NCBI RefSeq assembly: GCF_030272615.1
Contig: NC_081414.1
Coordinates: forward strand, 659,968,438 to 660,032,437
Reading direction: 5' to 3'
From: Cryptomeria japonica
Taxonomy: Eukaryota > Streptophyta > Pinopsida > Cupressales > Cupressaceae
Length of the DNA stretch: 64,000 bases
The translations under genes and the position numbers were made by a program. How positions within the stretch are numbered: position 1 is the stretch's first letter; each line of letters starts with the position of its first letter. Of this stretch, positions 35,672 through 47,639 are shown piece after piece. The notes beneath the pieces were generated by a model. The model had not been told where the DNA came from. It saw only the letters and a program-made list of their open reading frames with translations, and did no database searches.

Positions 35672-36587
35672 TGTGTGTGTGAAATTTGGAATCTGTATCT
35701 AAAACACAAACACTCAATAATTCATTGCATGCATGGTTAGTTGATCAAAATCAATAAATGAAAAACCATAAGAAATCAACCTATTGCCTCCTAAAAGATG
35801 TGAGTATAGACTTGCTCTCAAATTTATCTAAGTAATACCAGTGACTAAACTACACCAAGATAGAGGATTTAATCTATATGAATGCAAGATTAAACAATTT
35901 AAGCTAACATGATTAAGCAAATATGCAATAAACTAAGATTTAATATTCTCAATGACTCTAGGGAAAAACCAACATGATAACAATAAGATCTCTAGAATGT
36001 TGATTGAGAGATCAGAGCCTAAATTTATAGAAATTCCAGAGAGAAAGCGACAGTCGAGATTGATTGTTGATGAGAGGTCTATATTCTCCTAGAGGAAGCA
36101 CAATCCAGGTGATTTGATATGATTGACTACTTTCTTCAGTTTTGAAGGAAATAAGATTTAACTAAAATTAAGATAAATCAAAAAAACTGATTTATTCCAT
36201 TTTCCTTTCTTAAAGCAAGATTTCTTTGATTTATTTTCTTCTATTCAATTTTTCTCCTTTTTTGAATTTTATTTTTTAAATTATCTCAAATTGATTTCCT
36301 TTTTCAAAATAATTCCTTTTTGATGATTAATTCCTTTTTTTGATTTAATGGAAAACTGATTTATTAATTAAATATGCTATGATATTTAATTAAATAAATA
36401 AGATAATTGATTAAACAGATTTGATGATATATTTAATTAAAGTGATTAATTTACCATGTGACATTGATGATTGAGGAATTAATTAATTAGGTACTCAGAA
36501 TTGATTTAATTGTCTTTGGTTAGGACCTTGGTGATGTAGTCGAGATGAGGGGCCCATGGTTTAGATGACCATTTTATGGGTATTACA
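35672..36587 (-). repeat. TE3 5' LTR
   Basis: On the minus strand it starts TGTAATACCCATAAAATGG and ends ACACACACA. The inner end is fixed by the primer site; the outer end by the TG and the change to TE5 sequence. No second copy is in the window, so the outer end is less certain. Confidence 0.7.
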
Positions 36588-37778
36588 ATTTCTATGTGAG
36601 GGGAAAGATCATGAATACAATTCATAACATCATCCTCACTATGCATATTTTGATGTTGAAGATAGGTCCTAGGAGAATAAGGAGGGTCTGAAGATGTAAG
36701 AATTTTAATAGTTTGATGTTGCCCCCCTTGCTCAAGGGTATGTGTATGAGAAGAAGATGGGCCCATGTTGCTTTCCAATGCTTGCTCTCTTTTAAAAAGA
36801 TCATTGGTTGAAACATTAGCTCTCATCTCATTCCTAGAAGAAGAACAAGGATTAGGATCTCCAAGATTGGGATCTACAAAAGGCTTAAGGTGATTAACAT
36901 ATGAAATGTATTTGGTTAATAACATCACCATAATGCAACATAAATGATACATGAAAGCTTTGAGATTAAAAGGAAATGACTTTGAAATCCTAACAACAAA
37001 ATATGACCAAGTTCTATGAATGACAAGGAGCAACATGAAATGAAAGAATCCATTATCCAACACATGATTGTAATAAATATATGTAAAAAACAATGTCACC
37101 ATATATGAAATAGAAAAGAAATCTAATCCATTGATTTCCATTGAGAGTATCTTAATCAAAATCTTAATTTGCTGAAAAATAAGATCTAAAATTAGGACCC
37201 TTCTATGATAATTAATTTAAAAGTTGAGAGTGTTGAAATTTTAAATTTGTTTTCGACCTTAAGAGGTATAAAAATTGATAAAGTATGCCAATTTATTGGA
37301 TTTAAACAAAAAAATACAATCAATTCCGAGTCCCAAAATTTCAGGAAAAAAGCTAGGGACCATGTGCAAGTTGTACACGGTTCGACCAACTTTTTCTAAA
37401 ATTTCCAGGGATGATAGAAATTATGATTTTATTGCAGAATCCAAAAAAATAGCTGGTTTGGAGATGTCTAGATACGTTAAATTAGTAGTCAAAGGTCAAA
37501 ATAGGAGTTTCTTAAAAAATAGGGTTTTGTTGTTTAACCACTTAATTTTTCAGAATGAAAAGACAGATTTGAATTGCAATTTTGAAATATAAATCAGATC
37601 TGAAACAAGCAACTAAAATGCTATATTTCACAAGCTTGATGTCCTCAAAATGAAAAATTAGGGTTTTTATGCAATTAACCTCTAAAATTTGCAAAAAGAT
37701 GAAACTTGGAAATGAAAATTTGAAATTCAAATTGCAATTATTTAGATCTAACTATAAGAAATCATAATTAAGATGTAA
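36588..37778 (-). other. TE5 internal 5' region, weak ORF
   Basis: A minus-strand frame covers 37159-36506 (217 codons), the last 27 of which are TE3 LTR. The part read as KPFVDPNLGDPNPCSSS and following is hydrophilic, while the upstream hydrophobic stretch comes from AT-rich DNA and is probably not coding. It may include the start of gag, but I cannot align it to TE2. Confidence 0.35.
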
Positions 37779-37794
37779 GACGTCGAGTTCACCA
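37779..37794 (-). other. TE5 primer-binding site
   Basis: On the minus strand TGGTGAACTCGACGTC, close to the TE4 site TGGTGAACCCGACGTG. Confidence 0.75.
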
Positions 37795-37797
37795 AAA

Positions 37798-39019
37798 TGT
37801 AAAGTGGAAAATTGGATCCTAGTGGTTCCCCACCTAGGAGAGAGAAAGGAAACCACTAGGATGATTTTCTCTTGGGAGATACTTTACAATCAAAAGAGGG
37901 GTTGAATCCATTGGATCCAAATCCAAGGAAAATAAGGATGTGAATGCCAAGTAGATTGCAAGGGGTTGGAATGTAATTCTCCCTCTTTTGTAAATAGATA
38001 TGTTGACTATGTAGAAAAGGAAGACCAAATGGATGAAATAAGGAGCTACTGATCTGGGATCGCACCATAACTTCGGATCTGAGATATTTAGAATGATAAA
38101 AATTTGCCCTGCAAATTTAGAGAAAAGTTGTCAAGACCGTGTTGAAGTTGCACACGGTCCTTCGAAAAAATGTGAGCTGAAAAGGGTTTTTCTGTCTCTA
38201 AAACTGAAGCCTAAACCTGTAATTACAGCTACACACTTGCAACCTACACATAGAAAAAAAGGGAAGAAGGGTTGTGGATAGGGGTTTGCCTTAGTCAAAC
38301 CTTGATTGAGGAATCAACCTTCAAAGAAAGTAATTGCAAATACTTGAATGTGAATAATGGAAGTGTATACCTTGTAGATCTGTAATTTGTTGATGATGGT
38401 TGCCTTGCTTCTTAAATGCAATCACAAGTTTTGCATGAAATGGCATGTAACATGACAAAACCCTAACATGCATACATGCTTGTAAATGAATGTTATAATG
38501 TTTCTCCAATGAATGAGTGAAGAAGACACATGAAGAAGAAGAAGACTTGATGAATGCTTCAAGGATTGAACACTTGAACACTTGATAATGATAATGGAGA
38601 CCTTCCATTTGTTTACCCAATTTTCTCTTATCTTCACTTATAAAAATGAGAGGACTAGATCCCCTTTTATACTTGCCTAAGAGGATTAATTTTCATCTCA
38701 TCGAAGGCTAACATAGGGGAAATTGAATCCCAAAGAGAAAATTAGGGTCAAGGGTAAGATGGACCCATTTTAGGGCCACCCAAAGAGGAAGGATAGGAGT
38801 GCCCCGCCCCTGTCTTAAGGGGGACAGTGGTACCATGCCCCTTTCCTGCCCTATTTTGGGGCTTGGACAAGGTCACAAGGTGATATGATGGTTGACACAA
38901 GAGGAGATCTAGGAGAATGATGTAGAGAGGGGTCCCAATTAAGTAGGGAAATGTAGTCGCTAGGGTGAGGACCTAAAATACGGTCAAAATTGCGAGGGTT
39001 GCAATTTTATGACACTACA
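37798..39019 (-). repeat. TE5 5' LTR
   Basis: The reverse complement starts TGTAGTGTCATAAAATTG and ends CCACTTTACA, like TE2's LTR. The possible target duplication on the right is ATTTG (39020-39024); its partner is outside the window. Confidence 0.85.
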
Positions 39020-39028
39020 ATTTGAATC

Positions 39029-40071
39029 ATGGCACCAATGAGTATGATTGAAGAATATCATCTAGATGAAGAATTGAAGACGACTCTTGAAGATCTAGAA
39101 ATTATGAAATCTAAGAATGAGGAATTGAAAAAGAATATGAAGGTAGTGAATGAATGTGTACAGAAGCTAAGAGAACAAATCTGGAAGTTCAAGTTGAGAC
39201 ATAAGGAAGTTAACAATCAGTTAAAGAAGGCAAATGAAACCATTAAAGATCTAATGCTAAAAATTGAGGATAACAAAATGGAAGAAACCCTGAAATATTC
39301 AGTTAATCTAAAGACTGAAAAATGTGAGAAGTTGGAAAAAGAAGTGAAGAAGCTAAAGGTAGAAACTAAATTTATTGAAAGCAACAAACTTTTGGAAGAC
39401 TTGATTAACATGCAAAAAGCTCATCTAGACAAGACTGGACTAGGATTTCAGATCGATGAATGTTCAAATTAGAATGAAAAAGACAAAGACAAGGAAGTTA
39501 AGGTAGAAGTAGAAAAGAAACCTGAAGATGAAAGCAAAATCTGGAATCAAAGATCTACTGCAAGAAGACCAGCAGCTCATCAACCGAATGCACAAAGTTA
39601 CCCATCATTTAATGGTTATTTTTTTCAATGTAATAAATTTGGTCATAAGGTTGTAGAAGCATTCAATGTTACAATCGCAAGGATTTTGGTCACAAAGCAA
39701 ATTATTGTAGGAATCATGCAATGAGCTAGAATCATTATCTGGTTGGAATGAATTAGATGAATATCAATTTTCATGGATATTGTCATTTATGCAATGGTTA
39801 TGGTCACAAAGCTAACCAGTGCAGATATAGAACACATTCAACAAATTCAGTGCAGAGGAGCATCAAATGTTGCAAGTGCAAGCAATCTAGACATTATGCT
39901 AGTAAGTGCAGAAATGTGATTGGTTTGGAGAAGTCTATAGAGAAGAATGTGGTCAAGACTAGTGAATATAAGAAAAAGAAAGTCATGGTTTGGAGAATGA
40001 AAGAGGTAAATAATGAAAGAAGGCCTGGTGTACTAGAATCTGGTGCAGGCACCTCTTCCTCTACTAACTAA
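39029..40071 (+). pseudogene. TE6 ORF1: coiled-coil, four-knuckle gag-like protein
   Basis: ATG 39029 begins MAPMSMIEEYHLDEELKTTL. A Glu/Lys-rich coiled coil of about 130 residues ends with KLLEDLINMQKAHLDKTGLG, the same motif as in TE1 and TE10. A stop lies at 39470 and a frameshift near 39660. Four knuckle-like units follow: FFQCNKFGHK, CYNRKDFGHKANYC, CHLCNGYGHKANQC and CCKCKQSRHYASKC. The last two keep all four metal ligands. As in TE1 there is no UBN2 domain. The next 280 bases (40072-40351) hold no ORF. Confidence 0.75.
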
Positions 40072-40351
40072 GCTTATTGCTTTGGCTCAGGGGGAGCTAT
40101 CAAGGAAAATAGTTCATCCCCTTTTCCAAAGTAGTTTGTGCTGGGGATCTAGCATGATTGTGTTGGATATGTAATCTGGTTATTTAGTGAGTATGTTGAC
40201 ATCATTGACAAGACACTTTTTGGTGGAAAAACCCTAGGAGTGATTGGTAAGATAAGTATCGAACCTTGAGATTATTTTCTTCATTATGTGGAAATAATGG
40301 TTTGAAGAGAAAGAGTGTAGAGAAGTAGAGTAAGTAATCATAAAATCAAAG

Positions 40352-42123
40352 ATGATCGTCAAAGAATTCATTAACAAATTTTCTTTTACTTTCGAAAAGG
40401 TACAGTTAGATGAATTCAATCATGAAAAGATTAGGAAAATTGAGAACAATTTAAGTAAAGTATAATTACAAAAGTTCAAAGAATTAGGACAAAAAGGATT
40501 AGATTTATGGAGTGAATTCCCATGGTTTGTTAATGAAGATGTGATCAGATTAATCTTAAGTAGAGTGCAGAATTATTGTATCATATTGGATAAATCTTAT
40601 CCAATTACGAAAGAAATTATTTTAGTGGTTACTAGTCTATGTGGGAAAGGGAATGTACTGGTTAAGAGGACTATAAAGAATAAGGAAGTTGAAGCCCTAA
40701 CCGGAGTAATGGGAGATCAGAGAGTTCTATTGATTGAGAAAATCATTAATCCCATGGTGAGGTATGTTGCATACAATATCTCTTATAAAGTTTACTTTAT
40801 AAATAGGGAAGGTTCTACATTAGCCATTGCAATATTTGTTGCACATGAATTTGTTATGAGAGATGCGGATTATGATTTGTATGGATTATTAAGGAATCAA
40901 CTATTAAAAAATGTTAAGATAAATAAGAATGAAGGATACCTTTTTCGATATACATATTTACTCATATGTTTAACAATGTATTTTCTAAGATCCCTACCAT
41001 TAATGGAAAATGTGTTGTGGGAGTCTCAAGTCCCGGTTGCAAGACAAATTTTTCAATATCTAAATGGTTTGGAAAAGAGAGGAGAATCTTGTGATGATTT
41101 CTTTAAGAAAATTCAAGATGTTTGGTCTATTGGCCTGGTATCCCCTATTACCAATTCAACAGAGGACATTTCAGCCTTCGAGAAGAAAAAGAGGAAAGAT
41201 GTGGTGTCCTTTGGTTCTCCAAAACCCAAGAAGAAGAAGAAGAAGGATCAAAAGTAGAAAGATATTATAGAAATTATTGATCTAGATTTCCCTATGGCAA
41301 AAGAAAAGTTGGCTATTATAGAGCAGGAAGGAAAAGAATTAGAGTTAGATGAAGATGAGACTTTGGATTTGCTAAAAATCCCTGTTGGTGAAGATGGAAT
41401 AAATAAGATTGGAAAAAGTATGGGTTGATGCTATTGAGCTAGACAAAATTGAGAAAGTTTTAACAAATCACATGCTCTGGGAAAGCCTTAAAATTGAAGA
41501 TGTTAGTGATGCTCTTTCGAAATCTCTATCTGAGCTGATTAAAGAATGATTGGAGACCTCTCTAGAGCAATCTGTCAGTACAGATAAAATGCAAAACATG
41601 TTGGAAAAGAGATGATTGAAGATCAAAGAGCCTTAACCAAATTTATAAGGGAAAATAAATATTGTATTGATGATGCTAGCTGTGTGTACAGGTATTGTCT
41701 ACAATGGTCGACTACTATGGAGAATCTCAAAGAAAAAGTTGAATTTATTGAAGAGAAGTTGAGTTCTATTGTTAAAACATTTGATTTTCTAAGTGACAGA
41801 GATGGTGATCAGAGGAAGAATGTAAATTCTCTGCAGTCTAAGTTGTTATCTTTGCAAAGGAAAAATAAATATAATGTAAGCATTTTCTTGAAAGTTAAGG
41901 AGATTGCTGAGAATAAATTGAACACTTCTCAATATTTCTTAATAATATAGTTGAGTATGAGTAGGATCCATCTACCCTAGATAGTATATCTCATGCTATT
42001 GATGTGTTGGTCAAATGTACAAGATTTTCTGTTAGCATCAAATTGGTTGTACATTCATGGAAGTTTCTTCTTCCAGATCTTAAGGAGAAATACAAGCAAA
42101 TCTTTCAGAAGAAAAGCAGTTAG
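40352..42123 (+). pseudogene. TE6 ORF2, related to TE1 ORF2
   Basis: The frame opens at ATG 40352 (MIVKEFINKF) with stops near 40463 and 41255, frameshifts near 41430 and 41610, and an end at 42123 (about 590 codons). Matches to TE1 ORF2 include YPITKEIILVVTSL against FKITKEAIKVVTSL, NKEVEALTGV against NKEVMNLTGA, and TYLLICLTMYF against NLLVCLMLYF. The same order is kept: globular domain, Lys-rich linker (FGSPKPKKKKKKDQK), then Glu/Lys-rich coiled-coil tail. It is shorter than TE1 ORF2, mainly in the tail. No enzyme motif is seen. Confidence 0.7.
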
Positions 42124-42359
42124 GGAATTTCTTTTTGATATATGTTTTTGACATTCTTTTTGTTGTTGAATGCATTATTATTATTTTTTCATCAAAGGAA
42201 CCCTTTGTCCTTGATGTCAAAGGGAGAGAAAGGTAAATGTAGAGATAGAGGAGAAATGGAGAGAGAGAGAAATAAAAAAATTTGAGTGATATGAGTAAGG
42301 GGGAGTTATATGTAGATATTCAAATAGACATGTTTTTGAGATTATTCTTTTTGAGATGT

Positions 42360-42386
42360 TTTGTCATCAATGACAAAGGGGGATAT
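42360..42386 (+). other. TE6 stem-loop and polypurine tract
   Basis: TTTGTCAT (42360-42367) and ATGACAAA (42370-42377) pair perfectly. The second arm overlaps the purine tract AAAGGGGGATAT (42375-42386) that abuts the LTR. Confidence 0.75.
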
Positions 42387-43334
42387 TGTTATATTTGTGT
42401 GAATGTTGTCATTATTGTCATTGATATAAAACTCAGTGATCTGATTAGTACCAAATGTAGCATATTGAGCATAGCAGTAATAATCAACAGATTATGTATG
42501 TAGTAAGTGGAGCAGTGATATTGAACTGATACTAAGCAGCTAGGTATGTATGATCTACAAGAGTATTTTTCAGAAGATCCTCTGCTTCAGAATCTTGTGT
42601 TTTGATTATCATGGTTTGTATTGAGTTTTAGTATTAGTTGTGTCATTGAATTGCTATCTAAATGTTTGTATTGCATTGTGATTTATGAATTATATGCTCC
42701 AAAAATATGTGGGATCAGTATCTTGAAGATGGAAGTTGTTATGCTTGGAATTTGTGCTTATGGGTCCATATCTATGGGTTCGGTAGACCCTTGTTTTATT
42801 ATGATAATTGAAGCATGTGAAGGAAGCATGTAGAATACCTATTTTGGTTGAGGCATGCTTGTGTAATGCGTTGATCCAAACAATGCATTATTGTGTAAAC
42901 TATTTTGTGTTTGGCTAACATACTATCTCAGTGTATGTGCTTACCTTTATATATGTAGAATACATATGAATATGGATGGATGAGCTATGGAAGAGAGAGC
43001 TAGTATGTGAGAAGTGTGCAGTGTGAATAGTAAAGTATGATGTATGTGGAAAAGTGTGAGTTCAATTACAGTATTGCAATTGAATTGGTAGATACAGACA
43101 GTGTTGCAGTAATCTCTTACCAGACATGTTACAGGGAGGGTAGTTGTGGATAGGTTGGAGAGATCCCTTATCGAATCTATTGTGAGTTGTTATTTTTTTT
43201 ACCTAAGCTTACCTTGGAATTGACCTCATGTATTTAGAGATGCAATTTTCCTTAGTTCACTTATTTCTATTCCAATGATCATTTTGACAGTGAGCTGTAT
43301 TGTAATCTAGTAGTGAGCCATTCAACATTGAGCC
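42387..43334 (+). repeat. TE6 3' LTR, first part
   Basis: It begins TGTTATATTTGTGTG after the purine tract and is interrupted by TE7 at 43335. It resumes at 52002. Confidence 0.8.
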
Positions 43335-46038
43335 TATTGAACACAAGATGCCACTGAGAGGGGGGAGTGAAATAGTGGTTTACAAACTTTAACCTTTTAA
43401 TCCTAAGTGTGTGGGTACTGATTAACATACCTAACACTAAGTAAACATACCAGTGAGATAGGAGGATGATACAAATACAACTACACACAAAAGAAACATC
43501 ACATAACATCGGATATACGAGGAAAACCCAACATGGAAAAAACCTCAGTAAGAAATGTTGTTGGAGTCTACTGCTCCAATCCGGCCTCACAATAAACACT
43601 TTGGTTACAACATTTAAGGCACCAACCCAAGGAGCACCACCCCTTCTTTTAGGATACCAACCCAAGGAGTACCAACCCCTGATTTAGGGCACCAACCCAA
43701 GGAGCACAAAACCTTGCACCAAGCTCCAACTTAGTGATCTACAATGTACATTATCAAATACAAAAGTAATAATCTGATTATAAGTGAATCTTGTAACCAC
43801 AACATACACTTCACCTTGATGGTTTCACTTCTCCTCTGCCTTACCATTTGACTCCTCCTCTTCCTTTTGTCACTCCACCTTTGTTGTGTTCCCAGTCAGT
43901 TTTATGTCCTCTCCTATCTTCTTCTTCTCACTTTCTCTATCTTCTTATATTCACCTACTGCTGCAAATACATTGGCTCAGACTCTACCGATTGTCTATCT
44001 CTACAACTGGTTACCAGTTCCCTGTTCTCTCTGTCTCTTCTCCTTCTACACTACTTATGGTTTGTTATCTTTCTCTTGACACTCACTCTACACCACTTCA
44101 CTCTCAGCAACCTTCTTGTTGGTTCTACCACCATCGGTTATCTTCACTAATGCACACTTGCAGTTTTACTGGTTACTAAAACCTTATTTGTTAAACCCTT
44201 GTTACCAGTTGTGTCTCTTCTACACTCAGTCACTTCAGTGTTTAGCAGTCAAATAATCTGACTGATCAATCATTTTCTTGCACACCCCTCTCACTTGACC
44301 AACATCATCAATCATAATTAGTCTTTGATCAACATATATATAATCGAGTGAACCTGTCAAAATGTGAGTTTGAACTTTGGTGCGCTAGGGTTTCCACCAC
44401 ACACTAAATTTGCATCAAATCTCTTCTCTAAACATCGTGACATATCATATCCAATAAAATCTCATCTCCTTGATTGATGATATGCAGCTCATCAATCAAC
44501 ACCACCATTCTCTTCACCTTCCAACATAGGTCTTCTATTTTTAGCCATCTATAGCATGATTTTCAGCTTTGTGTCTTGTCAATCACCGTGAGGGATGGGG
44601 TTTCCTTCACCTACTTTGATCTACTAGACCAGTCTATCCTAGATCTCTTCTATTCACTTGATCTCAAGCCACAAACCTCTACTGTCATCCTTCAAGATTT
44701 GTAGTCCCCATTAAATGTTGGACCAACTGCCAACTACCTCACCAACAGGCACTTCACCGGCCTCTGTATGCTTGCCACTTCAACTCCATGTGGCATCTAT
44801 GTTGGTATTCATCAACTTAGACCTTTGTGTTAGTTCAGACAGGATCACTAACAAAACACTTAACCAGTGCACACCTACCAGTCATCTAACCCTACAAGTA
44901 AATCTCACCTTATCAGTTGACCTTCTTGCCATTGCCTTCTCTATCTTGCTAGTGTATCACATTTACTAGTCATCAACCTCTCTTCCTAGCAATAGATATC
45001 CATGGTGGGTCATCATGTAACCTACCACCTGAATAGGAGCACTCCAATTTGCCTCTTGGACCTTTTATTTATATTGGTAACCACCTTGTTTACCGGTTGA
45101 CATGTTTCTACCTTCATATTGGTAATGTGCATAATCTTTTCATGCCATCCATCTCCAACTATTATACATCTTTGGCAACAACTTTCTCCATCTGCATCTC
45201 AATAACACCATGTGTGCAGCTGGAGAGCCTCATCTTCATTTGACCGGTTCTCCTCTCAACTAGTTTACCAAGTGGAAAACTCATCATCTCAACTCTTCCT
45301 TCTCTGTCCTAGTAGTCATATTGACTTGACCTGCTGATCCAGTGTACATATTGGATCTCTACCTCTGGAGGCTTCCTCATCTTCCACTTTGGTCATCTGG
45401 TCTATGCATCCAATCACCCGCCTTTTCTTACTCTAACTATCTTATCCCAAAGATTCATGATGTATGCCATGCATGTTGTGGGATAGGCAAGGTATTACCA
45501 CTTACCAGTGGGAATAATAGACAGTTTCACTTCAACTACCAAACACTGGTGGAGGAGGATCTATGTTACCTGTTGGTATTAATGTGACTTCACTAAGGAG
45601 AGGATACATCTTCAACTTGACATATGTCCCAAGAGATTTTTCATATGTCATCTTTGCTCACTGCGGCAACACACTCTCTGTCACTCCTTCACTTATCCTA
45701 TGATAAGATCCTCATCTAGTGGGAGTCTTGCTAGTTGACACATACTAGTGTACTGCTTGAACTACTGACCCTTCATTATTTTATACTGCAGAAAACTTTA
45801 CCCATCACAAGCTTTCTGGTTCATATCACTCACTAGTCTCTTCTCTCACAAGCTTGTTAAGTATCAATTTTCCACTCTACCGATTTATAATATTGATAGC
45901 TATACCGGTGACCACCAGGGACACCACAATGCCAGTTGACATCAATGACAATGTATCAACTATTTTCTCATGCCGGTTGTCTTGCTAGACTAGTAACATG
46001 CTATACCATTTGACATCAATGACAACACAATGCCAACA
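43335..46038 (-). repeat. TE7 3' LTR
   Basis: The reverse complement starts TGTTGGCATTGTGTTGTC and ends in a changed form of TCAACA. It matches 49236-52001 along its length, including the AT-rich box ATATATATGTTGATC near 44330 that could be a promoter element. Confidence 0.9.
43619..43710. repeat. Tandem repeat in TE7 3' LTR
   Basis: ACCAACCCAAGGAGYACC occurs three times with a period of 34-35 bases. The other LTR has it only once (49538-49560). Confidence 0.85.
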
Positions 46039-46050
46039 ATCTCCCCCTTT
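46039..46050 (-). other. TE7 polypurine tract
   Basis: The reverse complement is AAAGGGGGAGAT, identical to TE1's tract. Upstream on the minus strand, 46051-47640 has further purine blocks but no ORF I can support. Confidence 0.85.
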
Positions 46051-47639
46051 GGCATTGATGTCAACACATGTAGTATTTAGTATACTATAGATTCTTTCTC
46101 CCCCTTTAACAACAATGGCAAAGGGTCTTGACATCTGATATACTACAAGCTCTCTCTCCCCCTTTCTACTAGTTGATTCTTCCCTTTTGACCACTATGCT
46201 CTACAACCTATCAACTGGAAGCACTTGAAATGGAGGGCTCACACACCAACTAACACCAATTGTGTATACCGATCTGACCAATTGTAGGAGCAACCAATTA
46301 TTGAAAAGTATGCCAGTAAACATCACTTACTTATTGGTCAGATTGCAACTTCCCTATTTGATACCAATGATATATTCTTCCTCTGAAGGGGTTTCTCTGA
46401 CACCAATTGTTGGTGGCAATTAGGTACTAGTTTGACATATCCCCCCCCTATGTAGGTGACTCTCTCTCTTTGTTCACATCTCCCTGTATACCGGTCTACA
46501 GTGCAACAATAATGACACTTGGTCTCCTCCTATGTCAAGTGTATTAGATACCAATCATAAGATATGACTATGATCTCCCCTTGATCCACTTATCTCTAGT
46601 CTACATTTTTCTGTCAGATCCTAAATTGGTACACCAATTTGCACCTTGTACCGGTGGAAGAGAGCATTTATAAATGTTTATGGTTTTTCACTTCCATGAC
46701 ATCCATCCCATCTTTGTGACATGATCTTACCTAACCACAATGCCAAGTCACATTAAATTCATGTCAACCCTCAAACCAATTGACATCATGATGTCTCATA
46801 CACATCGGATCGACTACTTGTCCAACACACTATAATTTAGGACTACTTCTAATATCATCAGAGACATCAATTCATCCATTCAAGCCAAAGAAGCCACTGC
46901 AACACTACTAGAACACATTGAATTACCTATTTGGCAATACCAGTAACACACTACACATGCCGGTTTACTCTACCAGTTCAATATCTCCATTAGGACACCT
47001 TGTCCATTAGCCTCTATTTTCTTGTTTCAAGTGTCTCTGGTCCCAAATGCAATTTGAAACATGCATCAGTATCTCATTTTTCCTATATGGATGTGTAGTC
47101 AAGGGAGTAACCACACACACTGCTATCTCACTTTAATCCTCTTACCAACAAAAACCTATCTTATTCTTTGTCCTTTTCAAGCATGAGGGTGAATGATATG
47201 ATTAATATGTGCCCCCCCCTTAGTCCTGCATCTCCTTTAAGATTTAGGAGATATCACTTGTGTATTTAATGCACAATGTCAGTCCATGCTCTTATCTTCC
47301 TGATTCTTCCTCCATACATTCTTGATCTATTTCCTTTCCTCATTTACAGCCTTTGGAGTAGTGTTGAACATCTTCTGCTAATTGCACCTTTCTCTACCAG
47401 AATCTGTAGTGTGATTAGAAGCATTTCTCTAGAAGCAAACTGTGTTCATTCCATACACATGATTGGGGCACCTTCTATCAAACCAGTTAGACCATCTTCT
47501 TCTGGTCATGTTCTTGTAGCTGGCTATAGGAACCGATGGACCTCTTGATCCTGTAGGGGCATTTCTCCTTTGGTTCTATGTAGCCGTTTGTCTCTCATAT
47601 GCTCTATAACCATTTTCATACTAAGCATAGCTTCTATAC

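Larger units (their letters stand above)
11739..36587 (-). mobile_element. TE3: Tat-type Ty3/gypsy element, split by TE4
   Basis: On the minus strand, right to left: 5' LTR (36587-35672), primer site, a 1.9-kb leader, gag, the TE4 insertion, gag finger, protease, a long linker, RT with YVDD, RNase H, a second RNase H-like domain and integrase ending near 12745. A second RNase H-like domain after the first is a hallmark of the plant Tat lineage. The 3' LTR is not in the window. Bases 11739-12745 are provisionally its 3' non-coding part, with TE2 inserted at 11738. Every domain carries stops or frameshifts. Confidence 0.8.
36588..39019 (-). mobile_element. TE5: gypsy element of the TE2 LTR family, 5' end only
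   Basis: On the minus strand it has a 1222-bp LTR (39019-37798), a primer site and 1.2 kb of internal sequence, then TE3 interrupts it. The rest would lie left of the window. The LTR matches TE2's, so TE2 and TE5 are members of one family in opposite orientation. It sits just upstream of the ORF1 start of TE6. Confidence 0.75.

Noticed and set aside
36600-37159. A minus-strand ORF of 217 codons with hydrophobic segments that could be read as a membrane protein
   Set aside because: Its end lies in TE3's LTR, its hydrophobic part comes from AT-rich DNA, and it sits in the leader of TE5; no family is recognised.
43848-45587. Many plus-strand ORFs of 60-110 codons rich in Leu, Ser and Cys
   Set aside because: They lie within the TE7 LTR and partly recur in the other LTR without frame conservation; chance ORFs.
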